From Onchidella celtica (Eukaryota > Mollusca > Gastropoda > Systellommatophora > Onchidiidae), in NCBI GenBank assembly GCA_963931925.1, contig OZ007570.1:46083691-46147690 (forward strand): DNA of 64,000 bases, read 5' to 3'. How positions within the stretch are numbered: the first letter of the stretch is position 1; each line of letters opens with the position of its first letter. The notes below the pieces were generated by a model that worked only from the letters and a program-made list of their open reading frames with translations, was not told where the DNA came from and did not search any database. Below are positions 1 through 10,190 of this stretch, piece by piece. A program made the position numbers and the translations under genes.

Positions 1-41
1 TTCTTCATTCTTGTCGTTTCTATTTTCTTTTATAATTAGTA
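1..41 (+). other. Pyrimidine-rich leader just upstream of the pol frame
   Basis: The first 39 bases are mostly T and C and end in TTAG. An in-frame TAA at 33-35 closes the pol frame on its left side, and the frame then opens with GTG rather than ATG. The tract resembles a splice acceptor, so pol could be reached by splicing, or by frameshift from an upstream gag frame. It could also be a simple lesion. The window does not decide. Confidence 0.3.
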
Positions 42-2927
42 GTGCATACATTTTATAGATATAGAATTAGTTGTGCTGATAAAGATAATATTAGACCTTT
101 GGCTACGCCAGCGGTCAACCTACATATCACGCCAGAGCGCTTGGCGAGATTACAAAGGGAGGACCCATCATTAAACCCATGTTTTGGGGAAGCGCGAACC
201 GAGAAAACGAGGAGATATAAGAACGGGTCATCTTCTTTTTTTGTTCAGGCGGGCATTCTGTTCCGTAAGTATGTAACGGTGTCCTCCATTTTAAAGCAGG
301 TCGTTGTGCCAGCGTTGCTGATCGCAACAGTATTGCATTTGGCACATGATGTCCCATTAGCGGGTCATATGGGGATAGCTAGAACCAAAGAAAGGGTTCT
401 TAAAAATTTTTACTGGCCATCGATCCACAGAGATGTGCAAGTCTATTGTAAGACGTGCAGTGCGTGCCAAAAGACGACGCATAAGGGTCGTACACCCCAG
501 GCTCCTCTTCAGAAGATCCCCACGGTCTCGGAACCGTTTAAAAAGGTCTCGATAGACCTTGTTGGCCCCATTCACCCAGCGACCGATAGGGGGAATCGAT
601 TTTTCTTAACGGTCATATGTAATGCTACGAGATGGCCAGAGGCGGTTCCTCTGCGGACCATAACGTCTGAGGCAGTCGCGGAGGCGTTGTTTGCAATTTT
701 CGCTAGGGTAGGAATACCAGAGCAAATTCTGTCTGATAGGGGCGCGCAATTTACGTCGCAGATGATGAAGGAATTGTTCCGCTTATTCAGCATACAACCC
801 ATCACTACCACCCCTTATCATCCGCAGGCTAATGGCATGTGCGAGAGATTGAACTCGACGTTAAAGACGATGCTGCGTAAGGTAGCTGCTGATCGCCCTA
901 AAGATTGGGACAGATATATCCCTGCAGTGTTATTCGCGTACAGAGAGGTACGGCAGGAGTCAATGGGATTCTCGCCGTTCGAAATGATGTACGGTCGTAG
1001 TCCTAGGGGCCCAACTGATGTTCTTCGGGACATGATGACGTCGCCATCATCGGGAGACGATGAGCAGATTTCGGTGTTTCAGTACCTTGTTGATTTAAGA
1101 GAAAGACTATCTTCAGCGCGCACTATAGCAGAAGAAGCTTCTGGTATCGCTTCGAAAAGAGCAAAAGACTATAAAGATAGAGGTTCCAAACTGAGAATTT
1201 TTAAGCCAGGAGACAAGGTTCTGTTGTTGTTACCTACGGACCATAATAAGTTACTGATGACATGGAAAGGCCCTTATGTTATTGAGCGAGTTGTTTCAAA
1301 GGTAGATTACGCTATCCACATTGATGGAACGAGTAAGGTTTTCCATGTTAATATGCTACAGAGATTTTATGAGAGACCACAGTATCTGTGTGCACAGACT
1401 AGACCAGAGGAGACGGTCTTCTCTACTGCTTGTACGGGGGTCGTAGACCAGTTGGACTGTGACGTAAGCGACACCGAGGCGCAGGAAGAGTTACAAATTC
1501 AATTGCCGGAGTTAACTCCGACACAAGGTTACAGGGACGTAAAAATTAACCCTGACCTTACGAGTTCAAGGAGTAGGGAACTTGAGACCCTGTTAGCGTC
1601 ATTTCCGGATGTTGTTACGGATTTGCCGGGTCGCACTACGGTGATCCAGCACCAAATAAAGTTGACTTCGGATAGGCCAGTATTTCTTAGACCGTATCCG
1701 TTGCCTTTTTCTTCGAGAGATAGAGTCATAAAGGAAGTTGAGTCAATGTTGAACTTAGATGTGATAGAACCATCAACATCGCCGTATTCATCACCCATCG
1801 TCCTCGTGAAAAAACTTGATGGATCGGTGCGGTTCTGTATTGATTTTCGAAGATTGAACACTATTACGGTAGGCGATAGGGAGCCTATTCCGTTCCAGGA
1901 GGAATTAATAGCTTCATTGGCCGGGTCCACGTGGTTTTCCAAGATAGATTTGACGAAAGGGTATTGGGAAATCCCGCTTACTGAGGAGTCTAAACAATAC
2001 ACGGCGTTCCAAACGCCCATTGGACTATTCCAATTTAAGGTCATGCCATTTGGGTTGGTAAACGCGCCAGCGACGTTTGCACGATTAATGAGATTGGTGT
2101 TGAAGGACATACCTAATGTCGTGTCATTCTTTGACGATATAGCATGCCATACGTCGACATGGTCTGATCATATTCAGACACTAACAGTAATTTTTCAACG
2201 ATTACGTCATTTTGGGTTAACTGCTAAACCCGCAAAGATGGATTTGGCATGTCCAGAGATAATATTCTTAGGACATATTGTGGGTAGAGGTGTTCAGAGA
2301 CCTGAAGAAACAAAAATTGACAAGTTAGTAGGGTTGCAAATCCCTAAAACAAAGAAACAAGTCAGAAGCTTAGTGGGAATTTTAAATTATTACAGAAAGT
2401 TCATTCCAAATTTTTCCTCCTTATCATCTTCTCTTACTGACCTTACTAAGAAGGGACAACCCGATAAGGTCCAGTGGACGTCTGAATGTCAGACATCATT
2501 TGATAATTTGGTGACAGCATTATCATCGTCACCCATTCTGATATTACCCGATTTTCGATCTAATTTTATCCTCAGAACGGATGCGTCGGACTCTGGTGTC
2601 GGCGCTTGTCTTCTACAGGAGAAGAACGAATGTCTCCATCCTGTATGTTATGTCAGTAGGAAGTTATTGCAGAGAGAAAGAAAGTATTCTGTGATAGAGC
2701 GTGAGTGTCTTGCCATTGTCTGGTCCGTCCAGAAACTAGGACGTTATCTCATGGGACGAGAATTTTGTATCCAGACAGACCACAAGCCACTGACATTTTT
2801 GTCGAAGAATCGTTCGTCCAGCCCACGCTTGTCTAGATGGGCATTGGCTTTGCAGCCGTATACCTTCGTTATTCAACCAATTCCAGGAACCAGCAATCAT
2901 ATCGCCGACTACCTTAGTCGAGCCTAG
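42..2927 (+). CDS. pol: Pol polyprotein: integrase - reverse transcriptase - RNase H
   Basis: This encodes the enzymes that copy retrotransposon RNA into DNA and insert it. Residues 100-145 form the H2C2 zinc finger of integrase (H102, H109, C139, C142). Residues 165-325 are the integrase core with D172, D232 and E268, giving the classic D,D(35)E spacing. A GPY/F-type module follows (W-K-G-P-Y at 408-412). Residues about 545-755 are reverse transcriptase, with catalytic D636 and the F-F-D-D motif at 696-699. A connection region leads to RNase H (about 840-960; D847, E886, D913, D956), and the stop comes directly after it. No protease is present. Integrase precedes reverse transcriptase, opposite to standard Ty3/gypsy. 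The start is uncertain: the frame opens at GTG after a TAA, so the natural N-terminus probably comes from an upstream frame. Confidence 0.96.
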   Translation: MHTFYRYRISCADKDNIRPLATPAVNLHITPERLARLQREDPSLNPCFGEARTEKTRRYKNGSSSFFVQAGILFRKYVTVSSILKQVVVPALLIATVLHLAHDVPLAGHMGIARTKERVLKNFYWPSIHRDVQVYCKTCSACQKTTHKGRTPQAPLQKIPTVSEPFKKVSIDLVGPIHPATDRGNRFFLTVICNATRWPEAVPLRTITSEAVAEALFAIFARVGIPEQILSDRGAQFTSQMMKELFRLFSIQPITTTPYHPQANGMCERLNSTLKTMLRKVAADRPKDWDRYIPAVLFAYREVRQESMGFSPFEMMYGRSPRGPTDVLRDMMTSPSSGDDEQISVFQYLVDLRERLSSARTIAEEASGIASKRAKDYKDRGSKLRIFKPGDKVLLLLPTDHNKLLMTWKGPYVIERVVSKVDYAIHIDGTSKVFHVNMLQRFYERPQYLCAQTRPEETVFSTACTGVVDQLDCDVSDTEAQEELQIQLPELTPTQGYRDVKINPDLTSSRSRELETLLASFPDVVTDLPGRTTVIQHQIKLTSDRPVFLRPYPLPFSSRDRVIKEVESMLNLDVIEPSTSPYSSPIVLVKKLDGSVRFCIDFRRLNTITVGDREPIPFQEELIASLAGSTWFSKIDLTKGYWEIPLTEESKQYTAFQTPIGLFQFKVMPFGLVNAPATFARLMRLVLKDIPNVVSFFDDIACHTSTWSDHIQTLTVIFQRLRHFGLTAKPAKMDLACPEIIFLGHIVGRGVQRPEETKIDKLVGLQIPKTKKQVRSLVGILNYYRKFIPNFSSLSSSLTDLTKKGQPDKVQWTSECQTSFDNLVTALSSSPILILPDFRSNFILRTDASDSGVGACLLQEKNECLHPVCYVSRKLLQRERKYSVIERECLAIVWSVQKLGRYLMGREFCIQTDHKPLTFLSKNRSSSPRLSRWALALQPYTFVIQPIPGTSNHIADYLSRA

Positions 2928-3283
2928 GGGAAGATTTCAGGAGCTTATACATCGGAGGACAGGAACATTGACAGGATCTGTGTGAATGAGTCGACTTTAA
3001 AATATTGACATTATAAATATGATATGAAGAATGGTTGATAGGTTGAAAGGTTGTTGATTCTGTATTAAGTATTGTGGTTAGTTAGCTATTCATGATGTGA
3101 CACATATATGCATATTTCAGACCATATTGATCCCCATATTTTCCCCTGACTCCGGTATTTCATATACTAGGGGAACTGCTAGGTCAGTTTTTTTAGTGTA
3201 GGTATTGCTCACGCTCACTCGTTGACAGTCATCTTGATGCGATTTGAAATTAATTGCATTAATTTTTTTGGGGTGGGGGATGA
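2928..3283 (+). other. Retrotransposon 3' untranslated stretch with polypurine tract
   Basis: This noncoding stretch lies between the pol stop and the LTR. It ends in a T7 run followed by a purine-rich tract at 3270-3283 (GGGGTGGGGGA then TGA) directly abutting the LTR. That is the expected position of the plus-strand primer for reverse transcription. Confidence 0.7.
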
Positions 3284-4522
3284 TGTCACGAGTGGAGTGA
3301 GTGCAATTAAGGGGATTGCTACAGAGCGGGTGTAGAATAAGAAGAGCTCACGACAGACGGATAGGAAAAGACGTGAAAGGGGAAGAGTAAAAATAACTCA
3401 TGCAGACAAGTGGGAAAAGCGTGCGTGTATGAGTGGTGTGGAAGCCTGAATGAGGCGAAAGCGCTGGATTACTATCACTGCAAGTTAGAAGGTCCTACGG
3501 ATCGGACCTGTGAATAGGAGCCCATCGGGCGGACATAAAGGGAAGCAGTCGAGAAGACTAGTGAGAGTCTTTCCAGTTATGACTGGTATGTAGAACGTTG
3601 ATTGATTATTATGATTGATGTATTATATTATATTCGTCTATTACCATGATGTGAATAAGTATATGTGAGGAATGTGGAAGTCCTTGATATTGGATATAGC
3701 AATGTGCGCCACGAGCGATAGATGAAAGTGAGTTCATGGATTTGTAGCGCGAGTGAGTAGTGTGTACTCCGATGGAAGTGTGTTACCGTAAGATGTGTGG
3801 TGAGTGAAAGGAGAACTAGTGTGTGTACGCTTCATAGATTGTAAGGAGAGGTGGAGTGAATAGAAATGGTAGGGTATTATACCAATGTAATGTTATTCTT
3901 GTAGGTGTCGGGGACGGGCCGCAGAGCCACCTCGATGAGCACAGGGGATAGGCCAGCATAGGGCCGGAGGCCACACATAGGCCAGAAGTGAGGCTGTCAG
4001 TGCAGGACAGTAGAGGCACATAAAGTCGTGGCAGTCAGGCCACGGACAGGGACGTAGATATGAGAGTGAATGAGATACTATATTGTTGCCATGTTGATAG
4101 GCTAGGGAACTGATACTATGTTGTTGCCATGTTGATGGCTATGGAAATAATAATGTGTTATTGCCCTGCTGAGGTGCGAGGGGAATGCTAAGGTGTATGA
4201 CAATAGGAAGGTGATATTGAGAGACTGCGGTGCCAGTAAATTATTAATGGGCTATTAAGACCCTGAGGGGAGAGGCTGAGGCCGAAGTGCCTTTAGGAGT
4301 AACTACCGGATTGTGGATCCGAGGGAGAGTGCGTGTGAGAATAAGGCCGTTGTACGGCAGTGCTTTTCAATAATATAATGTATGTAATTGCGCTATTATA
4401 TGTATAATTAGGTTTAATAAATGTGTGAGTCTGATGGGTTGTTCTGTTAAGTGTTAAACTTGTTTGTTCGTGATTGTTGTCCTGTCATACTTATTACATC
4501 TCCCAGTCTGGGATTTGTGACA
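3284..4522 (+). repeat. 3' long terminal repeat (LTR) of the Gmr1-like element
   Basis: The LTR starts TGTCAC directly after the polypurine tract and ends GTGACA, so its ends form a 6-bp perfect inverted repeat with canonical TG...CA termini. Its length is 1,239 bp. An AATAAA lies at 4416-4421, about 100 bp before the 3' end. The 5' LTR that would confirm the borders is outside the window. The next bases (ATTGC at 4523-4527) would be one side of a 5-bp target duplication. Confidence 0.82.
4416..4421 (+). promoter_or_regulatory. Polyadenylation signal AATAAA in the LTR
   Basis: A canonical AATAAA in the sense orientation of the retrotransposon, 101 bp before the LTR end. It is a plausible 3'-end signal for the element's transcript. 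Confidence 0.5.
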
Positions 4523-5196
4523 ATTGCACTCTTTTATGTTTAAGTGCTAACAGGTATATTATAACCATTTCCTTCGTACGCGAGATTGGGCTGACAAACT
4601 CCACCATTTTTGCATTACACAAACTTGTCTGAAGGGTTTACGTTCATTTCTCGCCCTAGCTGGGGCCAAGGAACTGAAAATTACTTTGGAGGGCTCGAAT
4701 AAATCAAACACTGTACTTCAATGCGATGAAATATTTTTTTTAAAGTATTTTTCCCACCCCTTTGCCAAAGCTTTGATGTTAGAAGTCTCCAGCTTTCGTA
4801 ATTCAAACCTGTGCGGTACCAACTCCTATCAGTCTAGGAGGGAGGAAACTCATTAGTGCAATGACTCTGCCTCGGTTGCAGGTAACTTCACCCGAATTCT
4901 CCTCTCACGAGCGCATTATTGGACTCGAACGTTAAGACAACAAAAATGCAATAATGAGCTGTAAGGATACAAACTATTCTGGTAACTTATTCCACTCTGT
5001 GGACCACCCAACACAATTAGCTGATTGACAATGACATTCGACGTTCCAGATACGTTATCGACTCCCGTACAATTAAAACGAGTGTTGTCTTCGCGTCAAA
5101 AACAACCGTGTTGAAACATCAAATAAACTTAATGAAAACTCATAGCCGTTTTCCTTTCATTGAAAATGCTCATTACGCGTCAATGAGAGCGTTTTA
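4523..5196. other. Unassigned noncoding sequence right of the retrotransposon
   Basis: No long reading frame and no repeat family was recognised. It is AT-rich and rich in stop codons in all frames. Confidence 0.5.
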
Positions 5197-5875
5197 GCCG
5201 TACTTAACAAAGGTTTCTTTTCTAAGTGAAATTATGTAATTATCTACCGGATTCAAGCCAGTTTTTCTTTATATTTCAAATTCTTCTCTCACCTCTAAGC
5301 GTATCAGCGATACGCCTTGTTAGCGTTATCTAAGGCTAATGTTGAATGAACTTAATCAGAATACGTGTAAATAAAGAACATCTTGAGTATAAATGTCAAC
5401 AAGATAAGAAGATGCGTCCAGTCATACTTAACTAATCTTTCTTTTCCAGTTGAAACAATATAATTATCTATCCGGATTCGCGCCAATTTTGCTTTATATT
5501 TCAAATTGCTTTCTCACTTCTGTGCATGTAGGCGATACGCCTTGTTATCGTTATCTAAGGCTAATGTTGAATGAACTTAATCAGAATAAGTGAAAGTAAA
5601 GAAGATCTTGAGTATGAAATGTCAACAAGATTAGAACATGACTGTGTCCGGCCGTACTTAACAAACGTTTCTTTTCTAAGTGAAATAATGTAATTATCTA
5701 CCAGATCCATGCCCAGTTATTCTTTTTATGTATTTCGAATTCCTTTCTCACCTTTGTGGGTATCAGCGATACGCCTTGTTACCGTTATCTTAGGCCGATG
5801 TTGAATGAACCTTAATCAGAATACGTGGAAATACAGAACATCTTGAGTATAAAATATCAACAAGATTAGAAAATG
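5197..5875. repeat. Tandem repeat, three copies of a ~224-230 bp unit
   Basis: Three consecutive copies start near 5197, 5421 and 5651 with a motif like GCCGTACTTAACAA. Each carries CGATACGCCTTGTTA (at 5308, 5533 and 5767) and then GTTGAATGAACTTAATCAG with small changes. The third copy ends near AACAAGATTAGAAAATG. Copies are diverged by substitutions and small indels, so this is an old minisatellite-like array. Confidence 0.9.
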
Positions 5876-6300
5876 TGTTGAGGCGTTGGTGATTACTCAT
5901 AATATTGTTGCTTTGTTTTCACCAGATGCTCGCTTTCCATCCCTCTTTAACCTTCAGATTCACTCATCAATTCCGCTCCCATCAAAAGAAATGAATTCAT
6001 TATTAAGGGCTAAAAAGTAAAGAAAGCGCTCCTCAGATTTATGTGGCATCTTAAAGAACAGTTGTCTAATGTAACATTCGCTCTTGACAGGGATTTAAGT
6101 AATAATAATAATAATAGGCTGATAACAGTAACAATAATAATAATGGAATAAGTTTGTACAGCAGCTGTCCCCACAAAGTAGATCTATGGCAACAAAAGGT
6201 TTCTAGTATAAGATCAGAAGCTAATGCGCGGTGGATAAGGAATTTTTTAGAATAACGATGCAGAGTTTATATAAACGTAAGCTTCTTTTTTTGTTGTTAA
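5876..6300. other. Unassigned noncoding sequence with a short AAT microsatellite
   Basis: The only structure seen is a short (AAT)n tract near 6104-6145, broken by a non-repeat insert. Confidence 0.5.
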
Positions 6301-6700
6301 TAGAAATACTAAATCATGACGTTCTGCAAACGTTTCTTATACAGATTATCTTTTAGTATAAATTTAACATCTTTTTTTTCTTTTAAAAAGAGAGCAAACG
6401 TTTCTTATACTATGGAGATTTATGATTAATACGTGTAACTTTTTTTTTTTCTTTTTTTTAAGAAGTTCTAAATCGTGATGCTCTGCAAACGTTTCTTATA
6501 AAGATTATGGATGAATATAGATGTAACCGATTTACTTTATTTCTTTTTCATAGAAATACTAAGCCTTGATATTCTGTAAACGTTTTCCATAGAGATTATG
6601 ACTGAATATTATATAACCGCCGCACCTTTTTTTTTTAAAAATAGAAATGTTAAATTATGTTTGTTTTGGACAACGTTTCTTACAGAGATCATGACTGTTG
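6301..6700. repeat. Diverged tandem repeat, about five copies of a ~70-96 bp unit
   Basis: The core GCAAACGTTTCTTAT recurs near 6326, 6394, 6485, 6574 (as GTAAACGTTTTCCAT) and 6671 (as CAACGTTTCTTAC). Most copies are preceded by TAGAAATACTAA-like sequence and followed by GATTATGACTGAATAT-like sequence and a T-rich spacer. Spacing is 68 to 97 bp and the array is strongly diverged. Confidence 0.8.
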
Positions 6701-7480
6701 CGTATGTTGCACACACCAGAATGAATGGATGGCGAATACCTAGTGTGATCTTTTAAGACGGAAGATTTCACTTCCGATGCAATTGTCGGTTCCCAAGGAA
6801 ACCAGACATAAACTTAGCAGCGACCATGATGAGCGACTATCGTGACCTTCGCTACACAAGCTGACGTCGAAACAATTCCACATGTGTTGATGGCGACAAG
6901 ACAAGGTGAAAAACACATCACTTCTCGTTAATACGGAAACAATAAATGATGTGTTTTCACTTCGAGATGTAAACGTAAAACCCGCCCTCGACCTATATCT
7001 CGATGTTTTCCTATGACTTCCTCTCTTCCCTCGCACTATTGTCACGGCAGGGGTAAATTGTAAGGAAGATCTGCCTCTATTTATTACTATGAAATCCCCC
7101 AGCATGTAACATAGACGCCACGAATCCAATTTGTCTTTTTCTCCTCCCGCATATTTGGTTGTTTCCTTCGACAACAGCTTCATCCCCGATGGAGGCTTCC
7201 CTTGTCTTTCCATGAATCAAGCGCACGTCGAGTTGACTTGCCAAGCTCGAAAAGGGCGGCCGAAGGAGATCGCTCAAGAATGCTTTGAGGAGCATTCTCC
7301 GACAGCCATGCTACTTCCTAGTGGGAGCTCTCTATGTTTTTCTCACCTTTTTTATGCTGCTCTGGGGGGCCCCACCGCAGTCTCGCGTCATTCAGTGTCA
7401 AAATAGCAAAGGGTAGGGGAGTGGGGGAAGAGAGGAGGGAACTGCAGATTTAGCATTATTACAGAATGTTACAGCAAAAT
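6701..7480. other. Unassigned sequence with overlapping frames on both strands
   Basis: Frames of 157 codons (6740-7213, -) and 91 codons (7131-7406, +) overlap here. Neither shows a domain I recognise, and no splice signals support exons. A small inverted repeat (GAATGC...GCATTC) lies near 7278-7297. Base composition is less AT-rich than the surroundings. Confidence 0.35.
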
Positions 7481-7484
7481 GTGC

Positions 7485-7605
7485 TGCTCAAAGTCTCTCA
7501 TTCTCATACATTTACATTTACATGTCGTTCAAATTTGTCATACTAAGTTCCGTCTTTGATATGCGTCATAAAATCGGTTCATTCTTTTGAATCACCCTGT
7601 ATAAT
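7485..7605 (-). mobile_element. Possible DNA-transposon end (CAGGGTGATTCAAAA type)
   Basis: Read on the - strand this begins TATACAGGGTGATTCAAAAG and continues into AT-rich sequence. Similar starts are common at ends of Tc1/mariner-type elements. A related CAGGGTGTCTCAAAAA start occurs at 28,943. No partner end was found, so this is tentative. Confidence 0.3.
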
Positions 7606-7820
7606 GTCACATTTAAAATGTGAAGATAACTGATCACATATTACAGATGCTGTCCATTAACAGAGGTTCATAACATTTTTTTTTTTTTTTTTGGTCTTCC
7701 TTATCCCCACAAATACAGAGAAACAAATTAACACGGAAATCAATTTGAATTTGAGTTTGACTTTAACGACGCGTGTCGGCGAGATAAGGTGCAAGTTCTC
7801 ATTCTGCTGCCTCTTATTTT

Positions 7821-7960
7821 TATGGACTTTGAGTTTGAACTTGGAGAAATTACATCGACATGATAACGGTCAACGTGTGCTAGGAAAGCGCAAAACGGTA
7901 GACAGAATATAATAGTAGGACTGGATAGAAGGAGACTGCACCAGAAGGCAACTGGGCTCA
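7821..7960 (+). mobile_element. Interspersed repeat family D, copy 1
   Basis: It matches 11,770-11,905 and the reverse complement of 28,420-28,575. The shared order is TTTGAGTTTGAAC/TTTGGAGAA, a CATCGA segment, ACGGTCAC-GTGTGCTAGGAA, AGACAGAATATAATAG, and then GACTG/CACCAGAAG. The reading frame at 7691-7912 is a by-product of this repeat. Class is unknown. Confidence 0.75.
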
Positions 7961-9607
7961 TAAACAATGTGTTATTATTGAGTTTCCACGGATGAGCGGA
8001 AACTGCATTTGTTTACATTCTTTCACCCATAAAAGATCCAAGAAACTACAGCGCTCAAACAAATTTGTATGTCATGTTTACCTAATGTAAGTTATTTTGC
8101 ACTTGAAATGTTTATCAAAAGCCTGGAAATACGATATCCTCGTATGAAACAAAGCAAGTACACAAGTCGCTAATGAGTGTACAGGGTAAAGAAAAATGGT
8201 CACTTAGTCTGATTTCGCCAGAGAAGATACGCTGATTGAAAGTGGCATGGCTTGTCAAACAGAACTAGTCATAAAGAAGTTCTCATAATGCAAAGCAAGC
8301 CGTGCTCGGTCTCATTCTTACGCTTTAAGTACTCAGCCTCACGTAAAGAAACATAAATGCGGGTAAACACCATGTTAAGGGCATGTTCTTTACTCTCTCT
8401 CTCTCGCTCACCTTTAGTGTGCAAAGGCAGGTGCACTTGGATCCTTGTTTTGAATAGGGTAACACGATAGAGAGCAGGGAACGAGAACGAAAAGATTATT
8501 GAGAGGCGGATTTGACACTAGAAAGCAAAAAGTGGCAAACGGATAGAACGGCAAAGGTGGGGGGAAGGGGGGGGGGGATCACATGTCGACACAAAGGCAC
8601 CACGCACAAGAGAAGGGACTACTCATAAATGAAAGAGACAGAGAGACAGACAGAATGAGAGAGGGAGAGAGATAGAGAGAGAGAAAGAGTGAGAAAGGGG
8701 CTGCAGCGGGAGAGAGCAACAGAAAAAAAGTAAAGAGGGAGCATGAGATACCGAAGAAAACAACAGTAATAAAATAAAATAAAAAAAGAAAGGACTCGAT
8801 AAAACCACGAGCAAGAGATAATTAATACATTATCTTCATAGATGATATCACACTTACAGACACGTCTACAAAGACATGGGGAAACATTGCATTGTCAAAA
8901 CTGCTTCACGAAAATAGAAGTACACTGTTTGGGAGACGAAACCTTTAACCATGCTGCGTTACACAATTTACTGCTTTTTAAAAATGTTTGGGGTTTTTTT
9001 TTTTTGGGGGGGGGGGTATTGTTTGTTTTATTTAGGGGGAAGGGAGGGAGAAAGAAAGAAAGAAAAGAAAGAAACAAAAGAAAGAACGAGAGAAAGCTTT
9101 TACCACACACGGCAACAATTGATGGCCACCAGTTAGAAAACACCCAAGACATCCGAAACTGTGGAATATGCGGGAAAATGAACAAAAAAAAAAAAACCCA
9201 GCGGCAAACAGATACCTATAGAATGAATTGGGCTCTTGCAAGAGTGCGTGAAAAAGAAAAAAAAACCTTTTGCGAAAAGCTTCGCACGTCAAGCTAACAA
9301 TTTTGGGCTAATGCACAATCTGTGAGCGGTATTATGTAAACATGTTAGGTAGGAATGAGCAGAGACGATGCTTAGAGGAGATAGTTATCTTAAGCCCGTG
9401 ACACAAATACCCGAAGATGCATCCATCTTTTGATTGATGGACCGTCAAAGCTGCGTTGGCTGGGTTTACGCGTGAACAAAAGAAACGTGAGTCTAGTGAA
9501 ATGGAGTTGGAGGTATACTTACCTTCTCGTGAGGCGGTTTAACAGTAACTTTGCGTTGAAAAGTTTAGGAGTGATACTTCTTGTGTACATGATCTACTCA
9601 TAGACAT
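7961..9607. other. Unassigned sequence with purine-rich and homopolymer tracts
   Basis: It contains a GA-rich tract at about 8626-8760, a T9/G11 boundary near 8994-9016 and GAAA repeats at 9050-9095. The frames at 8623-8814, 8842-9297, 8895-9185 and 9032-9292 are low-complexity products of these tracts. No gene was recognised. Confidence 0.5.
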
Positions 9608-9870
9608 TTCATGGCTTTAGTCCTTGTTTGTTCCAATTCCACTTTTAGCACAGCTGAGAAATTCTACGTTAAACTTTTGCGGCTTTAGTAGTATGATAAG
9701 GAGTTCGAATAAATCGGAACTGTGAAACAGCTTGATAAGTGCCACGGCGCATTTTAAACGAGTGTCAGAGTGTGCATTGTTGTGATTTTTTTTACACACT
9801 ATAGTTTTTGGTTGTTGTTGTTTTTTTTCCAGAAAATGGAGATACAACAAACAAGAACTAAGGTCTCGAT
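9608..9870 (+). mobile_element. MITE family F, copy 1 (~260 bp, inverted termini)
   Basis: It matches 49,631-49,888 and 53,686-53,855. The left end reads TTAGTCCTTGTTTGTT and the right end, reverse-complemented, reads TTAGTTCTTGTTTGTT, so the termini form an inverted repeat. The shared interior includes GAGAAATTC, GCGGCTTTAGTA, GGAGTTCGAATAAATC, GTGTGCATT and AAATGGAGAT. It is a short non-autonomous DNA transposon; the superfamily is not determined. Confidence 0.8.
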
Positions 9871-10190
9871 TTTATGGACTAGCGTAACTTTGAGAATGCG
9901 AGTGGTAACGTAGAAGACATTTATTTTAGTCTAATTTACGTCTCTTTTTTTAAATTTAGAATGAGCGGGATTAACACTGATTTTCTCGAAAACTGTCGAT
10001 TAGATTTAGATCTATGCCAGATTTTGCACAGGTTCATGTTTCAGACTTAACATTACGGAAGTGATTTTTTATTTGTTAAACTGCAGCCTGACTTCGAGTT
10101 CGCTTCTTTGCGCTTTGCAAATAAAAAATAAATATGTTTAGCAAAAAGGCTCCGAAAAAAAAAAAATTGTTAGATAGATCTATGTGAGTT
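9871..10190. other. Unassigned AT-rich sequence
   Basis: No reading frame, repeat match or RNA gene was recognised. Confidence 0.5.

Larger units (their letters stand above)
42..4522 (+). mobile_element. LTR retrotransposon, Ty3/gypsy class, Gmr1-like order (3' part only)
   Basis: This is the 3' portion of an LTR retrotransposon. It comprises a pol frame (42-2927), a short untranslated stretch with a polypurine tract, and a complete 3' LTR (3284-4522). The left side runs off the window, so gag, protease and the 5' LTR are not seen and the target duplication cannot be checked. The domain order integrase, reverse transcriptase, RNase H is that of Ty1/copia, but the enzyme sequences are Ty3/gypsy-like. 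That combination is described for Gmr1-like elements. The frame has no stop or frameshift in 961 codons, which suggests a young copy. Confidence 0.93.

Noticed and set aside
6740..7406. 157- and 91-codon overlapping frames as a host gene
   Set aside because: No recognisable domain, no paired splice sites, and both strands open over the same DNA.
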